From Cohnella caldifontis (GTDB lineage Bacteria; Bacillota; Bacilli; Paenibacillales; Paenibacillaceae): a stretch of 64,000 nucleotides of DNA. Each line of letters starts with the position of its first letter. Within the stretch, counting starts at the first letter, position 1. The DNA is taken from assembly GCF_029360585.1 (NCBI RefSeq), contig NZ_JAQZSJ010000002.1, positions 124,001-188,000 of the forward strand, written 5' to 3'. A program made the translations under genes and the position numbers. Below the pieces are notes generated by a model, which made no database searches, was not told where the DNA came from, and worked only from the letters and a program-made list of their open reading frames with translations. Positions 1 to 8,225 of this stretch are shown here, piece by piece.

Positions 1-1239
1 CACGATCACGTTGCGGTAGCCTTTCGCCAAGAACGAACGAAGGGGCATTCCGTACCGATCGGGCGTTCCTAACCGGATCCCCCACTTGCTGTTGATCGTG
101 CCCTGCATGTCGATCGGGTAGCCTCCGATGCTGACGTTGTCCCAGAACGATTTGCCGCCCATCAAGTCCGTGCCTTGCATCACGTATTCCGTCTCGTAAC
201 GGTCGGAGTCGCGGATGTAGAGATAGTCGGGGTAGCCGTTGATTTCCGCCTTGGACCAACCGGGAAGCGCCTTGCGCAAATACGCCAAAATCTTCACGGT
301 CTGCCGTTTGCCCTCTTCCAGCGCTTTTCGGACGCCGGCCTCGTCCGTAGGGTCGACGCCGTAAACGAGCAAGGCGTTGATCATGACCTCGCCGCCCCGC
401 TGATTTACCGTATTCAGCCCCCGCAGAAACCATGCGTCGCTGCCGGAGGAATAATTCGCCCCCACTTTGCCGAACCCCCACGTAAACGTGCCGTTCACGT
501 GCGTTTCGGACCCGTATCTCGCCTCGCGCTCCTTGGGACTGAGGCTCATGACCCCTTTTTGGAAGGCGTCCCAATCGACGTTCTTGAACCGCATCATCAT
601 CGTCGATGCCATGTAATCCTTCGGACCGGCCGGCTTCGCGACGACGGATTCCATCCCGGGAATCCGGGGCAATCCCAAACGGGAGGTCAGCGCTGCGAAA
701 TCCGTGTTCTCCACGACGTATCCGGGGTAGATCGTTTTCTCCGATCCGTCTTTCGTCCGGTAGGACACGGACTCCACGAATCGGCCGGAAGCGTCGGGTT
801 GTTGCCGGACGTCCACGCCGGTAAGCGTGACTCCGGAGACGATGGGAATGCCTTGGGCCAACGTATCGTAATATTGGCGGAATTCCTCCAGCTTGCGGAT
901 TTTCCCGCTTTTATAGCCGTCGAACAGTTCCTTCACGCGGCCTTGGAGCAGCGTCTGCCCTTGATCGCCGGTCGGCTCGTCGAGGAACAGCATCTCGCCT
1001 TCGAGCAGCTGTCCGCCCGGCTTGGCGCGCGGATCGAGCACGACGACGGACAACCCTTCGTCCGCGGCCGCGCGGGCCAAGTACATGCCTTCGATTTCCG
1101 AGCCGATCATCACGATATCGGGATGGTCGGTTACATAAGCGGCGGCGGCTTCGGCCTCCGCGGCCGGACTCCAGCCGACGGGCAGCAGCAGCGTCAAGGA
1201 TAACAGGGCCAAAAACTTCGTAACGGCGGATGTTTTCAT
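1..1239 (-). CDS. FAD-dependent oxidoreductase, secreted type (3' end beyond window)
   Basis: About 413 residues are visible and the C-terminus lies before position 1. The N-terminus is a signal peptide: MKTSAVTK, a hydrophobic LLSLTLLLPVGW core, then an Ala-rich cleavage region near residues 27-33. An FAD-binding Rossmann start follows (DIVMIGSEIEGMYLARAAADE, then VVVLDPRAKPGGQLLEGEM). This resembles the FAD_oxidored family (PF12831), although the usual GxGxxG reads GSEIEG. Substrate is unknown. An extended -10 (TGATATAAT) lies about 75 nt upstream. Secretion of an FAD enzyme would normally need Tat or extracellular loading and no twin-Arg is visible, so localisation is uncertain. Confidence 0.75.
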   Translation of the reverse strand, partial: MKTSAVTKFLALLSLTLLLPVGWSPAAEAEAAAAYVTDHPDIVMIGSEIEGMYLARAAADEGLSVVVLDPRAKPGGQLLEGEMLFLDEPTGDQGQTLLQGRVKELFDGYKSGKIRKLEEFRQYYDTLAQGIPIVSGVTLTGVDVRQQPDASGRFVESVSYRTKDGSEKTIYPGYVVENTDFAALTSRLGLPRIPGMESVVAKPAGPKDYMASTMMMRFKNVDWDAFQKGVMSLSPKEREARYGSETHVNGTFTWGFGKVGANYSSGSDAWFLRGLNTVNQRGGEVMINALLVYGVDPTDEAGVRKALEEGKRQTVKILAYLRKALPGWSKAEINGYPDYLYIRDSDRYETEYVMQGTDLMGGKSFWDNVSIGGYPIDMQGTINSKWGIRLGTPDRYGMPLRSFLAKGYRNVIV

Positions 1240-1312
1240 GTTCGTTCTGCGGGGGTCTCCCTCTGTCGTCTCTGGATGAGCTCCGTAGGACGGTTTTCGT
1301 AACGCTATCGGC

Positions 1313-1321
1313 ATTATATCA
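1313..1321 (-). promoter_or_regulatory. Extended -10 for the FAD oxidoreductase gene
   Basis: On the minus strand TGA-TATAAT forms a perfect extended -10, with no convincing -35 at 17 nt. The implied 5' leader is about 70 nt. Confidence 0.4.
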
Positions 1322-1404
1322 CCTTCACGGCCGGGTGCGGATCATTTTCTGGATCCGCCGGAAAACTAAGGGGGATTTCCCCAATCGAAAGGAGACCTGG
1401 AAGC

Positions 1405-1563
1405 ATGAAGCCGAACCAACCGGAAAACAAAGAGCTCCGCGACTTGTCGACGCACGAGACGGCGATCACGGATCGCCATGAGACCCGTAACGTTGCGCAG
1501 CCGGCGATGATCGAGCCGGGACGTTCCCCGGGCCGGGTGCCCGACCCGAACGACGCGCGCTGA
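1405..1563 (+). CDS. Small hypothetical protein, 52 aa
   Basis: The ORF runs from ATG (MKPNQPENKELRDLSTHE) to TGA. It has a strong AAAGGAGA Shine-Dalgarno sequence about 10 nt upstream and a rho-independent terminator 22 nt after the stop. The product is hydrophilic and rich in Pro, Asp, Arg and Glu, with no cysteine, membrane segment or motif, so it is probably disordered and cytosolic. I do not recognise a family. It stands alone, divergent from the FAD oxidoreductase and upstream of the glycosylase. Its own ribosome-binding site and terminator are the main argument that it is expressed. Confidence 0.6.
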   Translation: MKPNQPENKELRDLSTHETAITDRHETRNVAQPAMIEPGRSPGRVPDPNDAR

Positions 1564-1584
1564 CCGGCCGCTGGCCGAATCCCG

Positions 1585-1626
1585 GGACTGTCCTTGCCGG
1601 AACCCCATCGGCGGACAGTCCTTTTT
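1585..1626 (+). terminator. Rho-independent terminator after the 52-aa gene
   Basis: A perfect 9-bp stem, GGACTGTCC/GGACAGTCC, is followed by TTTTT. Confidence 0.8.
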
Positions 1627-1718
1627 CCCGAGTGAACGGGCAAGATCGCGAATGCGGCCGCCGCGGAAAATGTGGTACAAAGAGATTAATAACGCGCCGA
1701 AGCGCAAGGAGATGCCAC

Positions 1719-2633
1719 ATGACCGAACGGATTTCCGACGAATGGACCTTGAACGCCCCGCCCGGTTTTTCCTTCGACCACACGTTTGCCTATTTGGCCC
1801 GATCAACGAACGAATGTCTCTTCCTCACGGATTCGGATTCCGTGACCCGCTGCATTCCCGCGGCGGGGGCAAAGCCGATCGTCAACATCCGCGCGTCTGA
1901 GAACGGGGGGCTGCGGATCAACGTCCGCGGCGTCGCCCCCTCCCGGCTGGATGATGCTCGGAAGGAAATCGCCGCCTATGTCGGCGATTGGCTCGATCTG
2001 CGAACGGATCTGTCTCCCTTCTTGGAACTGGCTTCCCGCGACCCGCTGCTGCAAACCGCCGTTCGGCGGTTCGCCGGCCTGCGGCTCGTCGGGGTGCCCG
2101 ACCTGTTCGAAGCCGTCGCGTGGGCCATCCTCGGACAGCAAATCAACCTTCCGTTCGCTTACACGCTGAAAAGGCGGCTGGTGGAAGCGTACGGCGATGC
2201 GGTTTCGGACGGGACGGGCGCGGTGTACCGGCTTTTCCCTTCCGCCGAAACGATCGCGGATTTGCGCGCCGACGATCTCGCCTCGCTCAAAATGACAATG
2301 CGCAAAGCGGAAACGCTCCTCGACGCCGCCCGCATGATCGCCCGCGGGGATTGGACGAAGGAGCGGCTGGCCGCTTGCCGCGACGCCGCGGAGGCCGAAC
2401 GCGAGCTCGCTTCGGTACGCGGAATCGGACCCTGGACGGCCCACTACGTATCGATGCGCTGCCTGCGGTTCCGGGACGCCTTTCCGATCGGCGACGTCGG
2501 CTTGCATCTGGCCATCCAACGCTTGTTGGACATGGAACGCAAGCCGACGATCCCCGAAATCCGGCGCCTCGCCTCTTCCTGGTACGGATGGGAAGCTTAC
2601 GCGGTGTTTTATCTCTGGAGAACCTTGTATTGA
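1719..2633 (+). CDS. DNA-3-methyladenine glycosylase, AlkA/HhH-GPD type
   Basis: This 304-residue enzyme should excise alkylated purines in base-excision repair. The C-terminal half carries the helix-hairpin-helix VRGIGPWTAHY (about residues 233-243) and the catalytic aspartate in FPIGDVGLHLA (about residue 259). Family-typical AVAWAILGQQINLPFAYTLKRR precedes it. The N-terminal part (PGFSFDHTFAYLAR) matches the AlkA N-domain of Bacillus YfjP-like proteins. An upstream in-frame ATG at 1632 would add 29 residues and overlap the preceding terminator. The ATG at 1719 has AAGGAG 7 nt before it and is preferred. The next gene is convergent. Confidence 0.88.
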   Translation: MTERISDEWTLNAPPGFSFDHTFAYLARSTNECLFLTDSDSVTRCIPAAGAKPIVNIRASENGGLRINVRGVAPSRLDDARKEIAAYVGDWLDLRTDLSPFLELASRDPLLQTAVRRFAGLRLVGVPDLFEAVAWAILGQQINLPFAYTLKRRLVEAYGDAVSDGTGAVYRLFPSAETIADLRADDLASLKMTMRKAETLLDAARMIARGDWTKERLAACRDAAEAERELASVRGIGPWTAHYVSMRCLRFRDAFPIGDVGLHLAIQRLLDMERKPTIPEIRRLASSWYGWEAYAVFYLWRTLY

Positions 2634-2646
2634 GTCGCCGACGGCC

Positions 2647-3270
2647 TCACATCGAGGTGGGATTCCCTTTATCGCGGCTTTGCATCCGGGCGGCCCGGAA
2701 ACGGGTCGCGGCGAAAATCGCCAGCAGCACGACGCAGAACGCGACGTACGACCCGACCAGCATCCGAATGTCCATGTCCGGAAACAAAATCGACGAGCTG
2801 ATGATTCCGAACAGCCAGATGTGCGAAAGGTTGCCGACGATCGAAGACCAGATGTACGTCGAAGTCCGGATCGGCGAGATCGCGGACATGAACGAGATCA
2901 GGTTGTTGGGCATGACCGGAAGCGTCCGCAGGAAAATGATCGCCCAAAAACCGTAGCGGTCGAAAGACGCCTGCCATTTTTCGTAGCGCTCCAGCTTGTG
3001 GCCCCATTTGCGCCTGAACCATTCGGCGAACAGGAATTTGCAGACGTAAAAAACGACGACGGCCGCCAAGGTCCCGGACAACCAGCTGGCCAATAAACCG
3101 CCGCCGATCCCCAAGGACGAAATATGCACGAATATCAGGGTGGAGAACGGAAAAAATCCGAAGAAACCTTGCAGGATCGCCAAAGGTATCGTCACGGCCA
3201 GCAAAGTCGCGCCGGTCAGTCCCGTCAGCTCGATCGCGTTCTCGATCCACTCGTTAAATCCGCTCCCCAT
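2647..3270 (-). CDS. TVP38/TMEM64 (VTT-domain) membrane protein
   Basis: A 207-residue integral membrane protein of the DedA/VTT superfamily. Hydrophobic stretches lie at about residues 19-45, 52-80, 117-150 and 160-190. The family core FGFFPFSTLIFVHISSLGIG and the motif FLRTLPVMPNNLISFMSA are present. VTT proteins are proposed lipid scramblases or transporters, so the exact role here is not assigned. The ATG at 3270 is chosen because an AAAGGGGGG Shine-Dalgarno sequence lies 11 nt upstream. A GTG 24 nt earlier overlaps that sequence. It is monocistronic and convergent with the glycosylase gene. Confidence 0.85.
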   Translation of the reverse strand: MGSGFNEWIENAIELTGLTGATLLAVTIPLAILQGFFGFFPFSTLIFVHISSLGIGGGLLASWLSGTLAAVVVFYVCKFLFAEWFRRKWGHKLERYEKWQASFDRYGFWAIIFLRTLPVMPNNLISFMSAISPIRTSTYIWSSIVGNLSHIWLFGIISSSILFPDMDIRMLVGSYVAFCVVLLAIFAATRFRAARMQSRDKGNPTSM

Positions 3271-3341
3271 GACCGTCAAGTCCCCCCTTTCCACCCGGTA
3301 TCCCTTTCATCATATTACACAATCATGAAAAGAATCTGAAA

Positions 3342-4253
3342 TCATATCCCGAGCGCGAGCAGCTTCGGGTGCCGAAGCACGCCCTCCTCCGTCACTTCGG
3401 TGCCCGTCACGCGTGCCGGGATCGGCTCCGCCAGCCAACGGACCCGCGTTCCCCGGAACTCCGGCGGCATCCGCTTCCACGGAAAAGGGCAGAGCATCGG
3501 GTCCTCCGCGCCCAGTGGGCGGAGTTTTTCTTTCCGCATGCCGTTCAGCCCGGAGGATACCCGGCCGAAATAAACGCCGTTCTCCCGCATCACGAGGCTG
3601 GCGACGCGGCCTTCCCGCCAGACGACGCCGACGATCTCCACGTCGAACTCGGGCATCGACTTGCGCTTGAACCAATCCCGGTGCTCTTTCCCCTCCCGGT
3701 AGGGAGAAGAAAGTTTTTTGCAAACGACGCCTTCCCACCCGTTCGACACGACCCATTCCCAAATCCGGGAGACGTCCGCGAACAAGTCCGTCGTGAACAG
3801 CGGCGAAGTCCAATCGGCCGCGGCTTCGCGCAGCCGGCGGTTCCGTTCCTCGAAGGGTCGGGCGCGCATGTCTTCCCCGTCGGCTTGCAGCAGGTCGAAA
3901 ACGACGTACGAAGCCGGCAGCCTTGCCGCCAAAGTCTCGGCGCCTGCCTTGCCTTGCGCCAGCCCCCGCTGCTGCATCTTCTGGAAGCTGGGACGGCCCG
4001 TCGCCGGATCCATGACCACGACCTCGCCGTCGAGCAGCATCGAGCCCGGCAAGCGGGCGCACGCCTCCGCGATTTCCGGCAGTTTGCCTTCCATCGGATG
4101 CATGTTTTTGGAGTAGAGCCGGACGCGCCCGTTCTCGATTTGGGCGATCAGCCGATAGCCGTCCCATTTGAGCTGGTAGGCCCACTCCGGCCCTTCGGGC
4201 AGGCGGTCCACCCGGATGGGAGACATCGGAACGAAGGGTCGCAGCGTCTGCAG
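3342..4253 (-). CDS. ATP-dependent DNA ligase (probable CTG start)
   Basis: About 303 residues with adenylation-domain motif I KWDGYR (Lys is the AMP acceptor), motif III-like SYVVFDLLQADGE, motif IV EGVVCKKL and C-terminal OB-fold residues (EIVGVVWREG). It resembles stand-alone LigD-type ligase domains of Paenibacillaceae that seal nicks or serve end joining. No ku gene is in view. The first ATG (4226) has no ribosome-binding site. Nine in-frame codons upstream a CTG at 4253 sits 8 nt after AGAGGAGG, and the extra LQTLRPFVP looks native in composition. The Shine-Dalgarno sequence belongs to the dispersed hairpin cassette described below. Function is confident, start codon moderate. Confidence 0.85.
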   Translation of the reverse strand: MQTLRPFVPMSPIRVDRLPEGPEWAYQLKWDGYRLIAQIENGRVRLYSKNMHPMEGKLPEIAEACARLPGSMLLDGEVVVMDPATGRPSFQKMQQRGLAQGKAGAETLAARLPASYVVFDLLQADGEDMRARPFEERNRRLREAAADWTSPLFTTDLFADVSRIWEWVVSNGWEGVVCKKLSSPYREGKEHRDWFKRKSMPEFDVEIVGVVWREGRVASLVMRENGVYFGRVSSGLNGMRKEKLRPLGAEDPMLCPFPWKRMPPEFRGTRVRWLAEPIPARVTGTEVTEEGVLRHPKLLALGI

Positions 4254-4261
4254 GGGACTCG

Positions 4262-4303
4262 CCTCCTCTTATCGGGTGTTTGGCGAAGCCAAACGCTCCC
4301 CGC
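4262..4303 (-). repeat. Dispersed hairpin-SD cassette, copy a (before ligase)
   Basis: Read on the minus strand, GCGTTTGGC-TTC-GCCAAACAC forms a 9-bp stem. CCCGAT follows, then 3 nt, then AGGAGG. Inner pairs differ from the other copies by a compensatory A-T to G-C change (TTTGGC/GCCAAA instead of TTTGAC/GTCAAA). Confidence 0.7.
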
Positions 4304-4305
4304 TT

Positions 4306-5622
4306 TCAGTCTCTTTCGTAAATGGAGCCTGACCGGCTGGCGAAAAATTCGGCGTACACCTTCTCCGCGTAAGCGTCCGTCATGCCCGACAAATAATCGG
4401 CCGCCAGACGTTCCCAGGGCCACCTGCCGCGGTTCGATTCGTAGTTTTCGAGCCAATCCGGAGGCACGATCAACCGTCCGCTCCCGTAGTCTTTAAAACT
4501 GTCCCACAGCCGGCCGATCATCACTTCGCTCCGCTTGTGCAGGCGTTGCACGCGGAAGTCGTGGATCAGCGTGACCCAGGCGAGCTTTTTCAGGATTTCC
4601 ATCGTCCGCAGCAGCTCGAGATCCCGCTGGCCGTCGCGGATGAACGTCACGCGCTTCCAACCGCGCGCCGGATCGTCGAGCAGTCCGACGCGGCTGGCGA
4701 ACCGGCCGACCCAGCGCGCTTTGATCTCGCGGCGGGCGCGGGACGCTTCCCGGCCGTTCTCCTCGTAAATCCGCTCCCACTCTTCCAAGTATTGGGACAG
4801 AACCCGTTTGATCATCCCGTACAGATCGACTCCCTCCCACTCCATGCCGCGGTTGGTGGAGTCGTTCTCGATCTCCGTCATCAGGCTGCGGATCACGCGG
4901 TCGTCCTCGAAGAAGGAGCGGTTCATTTGGATTTTGCCGGCCCGCATGCCGTCTTCGAGGTCGTGCGTCGAATACGCGATGTCGTCGCTGAGATCCATGA
5001 GCTGGGCTTCGAGCGTCGCGATGCCTTCCGGCATCCCCCACAGCTGCCGGAGATGGGCGATGCCCTCCCATTCGGAACGGTAAACGCCCTTCAGCCGGCC
5101 CTCGTCGTCGATGCAGTACGGATATTTGTTGACGGCCAGCAGCACGGCGGCGGTCAGATCGAGGCCGCTGTCGCTGCCCGCGCGTTTCTCCAAGAACATC
5201 AGGATCCGGAAATTTTGCGCGTTGCCTTCGAACTTCTGGCCGAATTCCCGGAGCATATGGCGGTTCAGCACTTCCTCGCCTTTATGCCCGAACGGCGGAT
5301 GGCCGATGTCGTGCGCCAGCGACGCGATCTCCACCACTTCCGGATCCAGGGCGAGGCCCGGGTGCTCCCGCCGGGCCAGGAACGGCTCGTTCTTGGCCAG
5401 CCGGCGGGCGACCTCCCGCGCGATCTGGGACACTTCCAGCGAGTGCGTGAGCCGGGTGCGGTAATAGTCCCCGGAGCCGGCGCCGAACACCTGCGATTTG
5501 CCCTGGAGCCTGCGGAAGGCGGGGGATTGGATCAGTCTGGCGTAATCTTTCTCGTATTCGTCCCGGTCCTCGCTGGAATGGACGGCGGGCGCTTCGTTCA
5601 GCCGCATTTTGCGTACGTTCAT
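4306..5622 (-). CDS. dgt: dGTPase-family HD-domain triphosphohydrolase
   Basis: 438 residues, the usual size for the deoxyguanosinetriphosphate triphosphohydrolase family, which removes triphosphate from dNTPs. The metal-binding HD pattern is intact: H in TRLTHSLEVSQIA (about residue 60), HD in LAHDIGHPPFGHKGEE (about 105), and a later D in LMDLSDDIAYSTHD. GNAQNFRIL is also family-typical. Bacterial homologues control dNTP pools and some act against phage. Nothing here points to a defence cluster, so a housekeeping role is more likely. The ligase gene follows 52 nt downstream. Confidence 0.88.
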   Translation of the reverse strand: MNVRKMRLNEAPAVHSSEDRDEYEKDYARLIQSPAFRRLQGKSQVFGAGSGDYYRTRLTHSLEVSQIAREVARRLAKNEPFLARREHPGLALDPEVVEIASLAHDIGHPPFGHKGEEVLNRHMLREFGQKFEGNAQNFRILMFLEKRAGSDSGLDLTAAVLLAVNKYPYCIDDEGRLKGVYRSEWEGIAHLRQLWGMPEGIATLEAQLMDLSDDIAYSTHDLEDGMRAGKIQMNRSFFEDDRVIRSLMTEIENDSTNRGMEWEGVDLYGMIKRVLSQYLEEWERIYEENGREASRARREIKARWVGRFASRVGLLDDPARGWKRVTFIRDGQRDLELLRTMEILKKLAWVTLIHDFRVQRLHKRSEVMIGRLWDSFKDYGSGRLIVPPDWLENYESNRGRWPWERLAADYLSGMTDAYAEKVYAEFFASRSGSIYERD

Positions 5623-5659
5623 GCCGATCCCTTCTTTGCTTCTAGATCTCCGTTCGGCG

Positions 5660-7096
5660 TCAGCGAGGCACGTCGCCTTGGGGCCCCGTCAGCAGCCATT
5701 CCCCCGCGATCCCGGGCGTGGTCATCTGCACCGGATCCAGAATGGCTTCGATTTCGTCATGCGTCAGCAGCCCCCGCTCCAGGATGAGCTCCCGGATCGG
5801 CGTGCCGGTCGCCGCGGCTTCCTTGACCAGCCGGGCGGCGACCTCATAGCCCAGATGGGGATTCAGCGCGGTCACGATGCCGAAGCTGTTGTCCACGTAG
5901 GAACGGCACTGTTCCCGGTTGGCCTCCATGCCTTCCAGGGCGTAGCGGAGAAAGACGTCCGCGGCGTTGCGCAGGATTTTCAGGGACTGCAGCAAATTGA
6001 ACGCGATGACCGGCCCCATGACGTTAAGCTCGAATTGCCCCGCTTCCGAGGCCATGCAAATCGTATGATCGTTTCCCATAACCTGGAACGCCGTCTGGTT
6101 GACGACCTCGGCCATGACCGGGTTCACCTTGCCGGGCATGATCGAAGAACCCGGCTGCCGCGGCGGCAGCAAAAGCTCTCCCAGGCCGGCCCGGGGACCC
6201 GAAGCCATCATCCGGATGTCGTTGCAGATTTTCGAAAGGTTCATGGCGCATACCTTCAGCGAAGCGGACAGCTCCGTATAGGCGTCCGTATTCTGGGTCG
6301 CGTCGACCAGATCGCCGGCCCGGCGCAGCGGAATGTTCGCTTCCTCGGCCAACCGCTCCACGACGAGCCGGATATACTCCGGCTTGGCGTTCAGGCCCGT
6401 GCCGACCGCGGTCGCGCCCAAATTCACAGACAACAGGTTGTCCGCCGCCCGCGAAATCCGGACGACGTCCCGCGCCAGCACCTGGCGGTACGCCCCGAAT
6501 TCCTGCCCCATCCGGATCGGCACCGCGTCCTGCAGGTGCGTTCGGCCCATTTTCAGCACGTCGTCGAACTCCCGCTCCTTGCGGGCGAACCCGCCGGCCA
6601 GCTCTTTCAACGCCTCCAGCAGGCGCTCGGTCAGCCGGTACGCCGCGATGCGGAGCGCGGTCGGGATGGCGTCGTTCGTGGACTGGGCCATGTTGACGTG
6701 ATTGTTGGGGCTGCAATGGAAATAGTCCCCTTTGGCATGCCCCATGATCTCCAGCGCCCGGTTGGCGAGCACTTCGTTCATGTTCATGTTGATGGAGGTT
6801 CCCGCGCCGCCTTGGATCGAGTCCGACAGGAACTGGTCCGCGAACCGGCCTCCCGCGACTTCGTCCGCCGCCTGCATGACGGCGTCCGCGATCTGACGGG
6901 GCAGCAGCCGAAGCTCGGCGTTCGCCCAAGCCGCCGCTTTCTTCACGAGCGCGAGCGCTTCGATCAGCTCCGGGTGCACCGGCACGCCGGTGATCGGAAA
7001 ATTTTCCACCGCCCTCAGCGTCTGAATACCGTAATAGGCATCGGCCGGGACCCGCTTCTCTCCCAGAAAATCTTTCTCGATCCTGACATCCGCCAC
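5660..7096 (-). CDS. aspA: Aspartate ammonia-lyase
   Basis: 478 residues of the aspartase/fumarase superfamily, catalysing aspartate to fumarate plus ammonia. The signature GSSIMPGKVNP in the flexible catalytic loop is intact, along with SSTND-type AQSTNDAIPTA and GGAGTSINMNMNEV. The N-terminal ADAYYGIQTLRAVENFPITG is diagnostic for aspartase over fumarase. The GTG at 7096 is chosen because GAAGGAG lies 10 nt upstream. Earlier in-frame codons would read through the promoter. dgt follows after 37 nt and may be cotranscribed. Confidence 0.92.
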   Translation of the reverse strand: MADVRIEKDFLGEKRVPADAYYGIQTLRAVENFPITGVPVHPELIEALALVKKAAAWANAELRLLPRQIADAVMQAADEVAGGRFADQFLSDSIQGGAGTSINMNMNEVLANRALEIMGHAKGDYFHCSPNNHVNMAQSTNDAIPTALRIAAYRLTERLLEALKELAGGFARKEREFDDVLKMGRTHLQDAVPIRMGQEFGAYRQVLARDVVRISRAADNLLSVNLGATAVGTGLNAKPEYIRLVVERLAEEANIPLRRAGDLVDATQNTDAYTELSASLKVCAMNLSKICNDIRMMASGPRAGLGELLLPPRQPGSSIMPGKVNPVMAEVVNQTAFQVMGNDHTICMASEAGQFELNVMGPVIAFNLLQSLKILRNAADVFLRYALEGMEANREQCRSYVDNSFGIVTALNPHLGYEVAARLVKEAAATGTPIRELILERGLLTHDEIEAILDPVQMTTPGIAGEWLLTGPQGDVPR

Positions 7097-7138
7097 GGAT
7101 AACCATCTCCTTCGTTCGGTCGGCGTCGCTTTTCCCTT

Positions 7139-7147
7139 ATTGTAGCA
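7139..7147 (-). promoter_or_regulatory. Extended -10 promoter of aspA
   Basis: TGC-TACAAT on the minus strand gives an extended -10 about 45 nt upstream of the GTG start. No good -35 is visible. Confidence 0.4.
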
Positions 7148-7178
7148 AATCCTTCCGGACAATTCCCCGAACGGAGAT

Positions 7179-7719
7179 TTACCGGCGGCTCTGCACCCAT
7201 ACCGATTTGAAATCGATCCATCCCAGCGGGCTCATGGTGACGCCTCGGATGCCGGGTTGATAAGACGTGTTCACCTTTTTATGAAGGAGAAACAGGACAA
7301 GGGCTTCTTCCCTCAGCCGCCCTTCGATCTTCTCCAGCACTTTCCGCCTCTCGATGGCGTTCGGGGCTTCGAGCGCCTGGTCGATCACGCCCTTGGCCCA
7401 TGCCAGCAGCTCCGGGGTCAAATGCTCCTTGACATAACTTCCGTCCTGCTCGTACGTCTCGATCTCGCACACGTCGTCCTCCGGGAAGACGAGCCCGTAC
7501 AGAATCGCGTCCCGCGGGGTTGCCCCTCCCCCGGCCGGGCAGCCACTGGATCCAACCGTCCTCTTCCATTTTGCGAAGCACCAGCTTCACGTTCCGTGTC
7601 GTGCAATAAAGCGTATCGGCCAGTTCTTCGAGCGAAACTTCCACCGGCGAACCGACGCCGCCCGTACCTCCGAAACGCTGATACAAGTCCAAATACCTTT
7701 CCGCCGTTACCGTCTGCAA
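7179..7719 (-). pseudogene. Decayed SgrR-type transcriptional regulator
   Basis: The first frame encodes an intact SgrR_N winged-helix domain (MQTVTAERYLDLYQRFG ... LADTLYCTTRNVKLVLRKMEEDGWIQWLPGRGRGN, about 67 residues). It then shifts frame near 7520. The -1 or +1 frame continues as DAILYGLVFPEDDVCEIE and on to RGVTMSPLGWIDFKSVW, the typical C-terminal end of SgrR-like proteins. Full-length relatives are 550-600 residues, so about 400 residues of the solute-binding-like domain are deleted as well as the frame broken. A truncated DNA-binding protein could still be made. Two copies of a 36-bp motif lie in its upstream region. Confidence 0.75.
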
Positions 7720-7770
7720 ACGCCTTTTCCTCCTCCCATGAAAAAAAAGGGGAAGTCATTTACATGTATA

Positions 7771-7810
7771 TTACACTTTTTATCCTCTTTTGACGAGGGC
7801 ATAATGAAAT
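7771..7810 (+). repeat. 36-bp direct repeat, copy 1
   Basis: CACTTTTTATCC-TCTTTTGACGAGGG-CATAATGAAA. It matches copy 2 at roughly 29 of 36 positions and ends in the -10-like CATAAT. It lies between the SgrR remnant and the small gene, in the same orientation as copy 2. Confidence 0.65.
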
Positions 7811-7891
7811 TGGCAATGAAAGCCGCTTTTTTGCTGCCGGATCAGGGTGAATTAGTCGGGTGAAAAAAAGAGGAAATACTTTTCACGAACT

Positions 7892-7931
7892 CTGCACTTT
7901 TTATCCCCTTTTAATCGGAGCATAATGAAAC
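7892..7931 (+). promoter_or_regulatory. 36-bp direct repeat, copy 2: probable promoter/operator of the 64-aa gene
   Basis: CACTTTTTATCC-CCTTTTAATCGGAG-CATAATGAAA, about 40 nt before the start of the 64-aa gene. CATAAT is a plausible -10, with a T-rich element in place of a canonical -35. Because both copies surround the regulator remnant, an SgrR-type operator is possible but unproven. Confidence 0.5.
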
Positions 7932-7967
7932 CAAGGAAAGAAGTTCCATGTAAAGGAGAATTGAATC

Positions 7968-8162
7968 ATGATGCAAGAATGTTACTTTGCCGAGAAAATG
8001 ATGCAACAACGGCAAAACGAGGTCGAGCGGGGAATCCGCCGGGGATGGTTCGTCAAGCAAAGCGCGGGAAAAGCAAATGAATCGGCTCGGGCGCCGCAAC
8101 GCAATGCCCGGCAAGGTTTTTGGCACAAATGGTTCGGAAGCAAACGGCTGCACACTTCGTAA
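7968..8162 (+). CDS. Small hypothetical protein, 64 aa
   Basis: It starts MMQECYFAEKMMQQRQNEVE, has a basic middle, and ends FWHKWFGSKRLHTS. AAAGGAG lies about 11 nt before the ATG. The stop codon falls inside a strong terminator hairpin. The pattern, a charged N-terminal helix with several Gln/Met residues, no signal peptide and a Trp-rich tail, resembles small unannotated proteins found beside SgrR-like regulators in Bacillota. That resemblance is from memory, not from a search. No function is assigned. It is divergent from the SgrR remnant and may be an orphaned target gene. Confidence 0.6.
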   Translation: MMQECYFAEKMMQQRQNEVERGIRRGWFVKQSAGKANESARAPQRNARQGFWHKWFGSKRLHTS

Positions 8163-8181
8163 AGTGGCAGCCGTTTTTTTT
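8144..8181 (+). terminator. Rho-independent terminator of the 64-aa gene
   Basis: Stem ACGGCTGC/GCAGCCGT, with inner CACTT/AAGTG pairing, followed by T8. It contains the TAA stop. Confidence 0.85.
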
Positions 8182-8225
8182 ATATGCATTTTAAGCGATG
8201 AGGTTTCCTTCGTTCGTTGCCGCGT

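Noticed and set aside
175-1203. 342-aa plus-strand ORF
   Set aside because: Arg/His/Gly-rich composition typical of an antisense frame; the opposite strand encodes a signal peptide and FAD-binding protein.
4306-5622. Phage-defence dGTPase system
   Set aside because: No accessory defence genes nearby; the length and motifs fit housekeeping dGTPase-family proteins.
7279-7719. Intact 146-aa regulator
   Set aside because: The C-terminal part of this frame is not SgrR-like while another frame is, so the gene is treated as a frameshifted, deleted pseudogene.
7771-7931. Terminal repeats of a transposon
   Set aside because: The two 36-bp copies are direct, not inverted, lie only about 85 bp apart, and have no transposase or target duplication.
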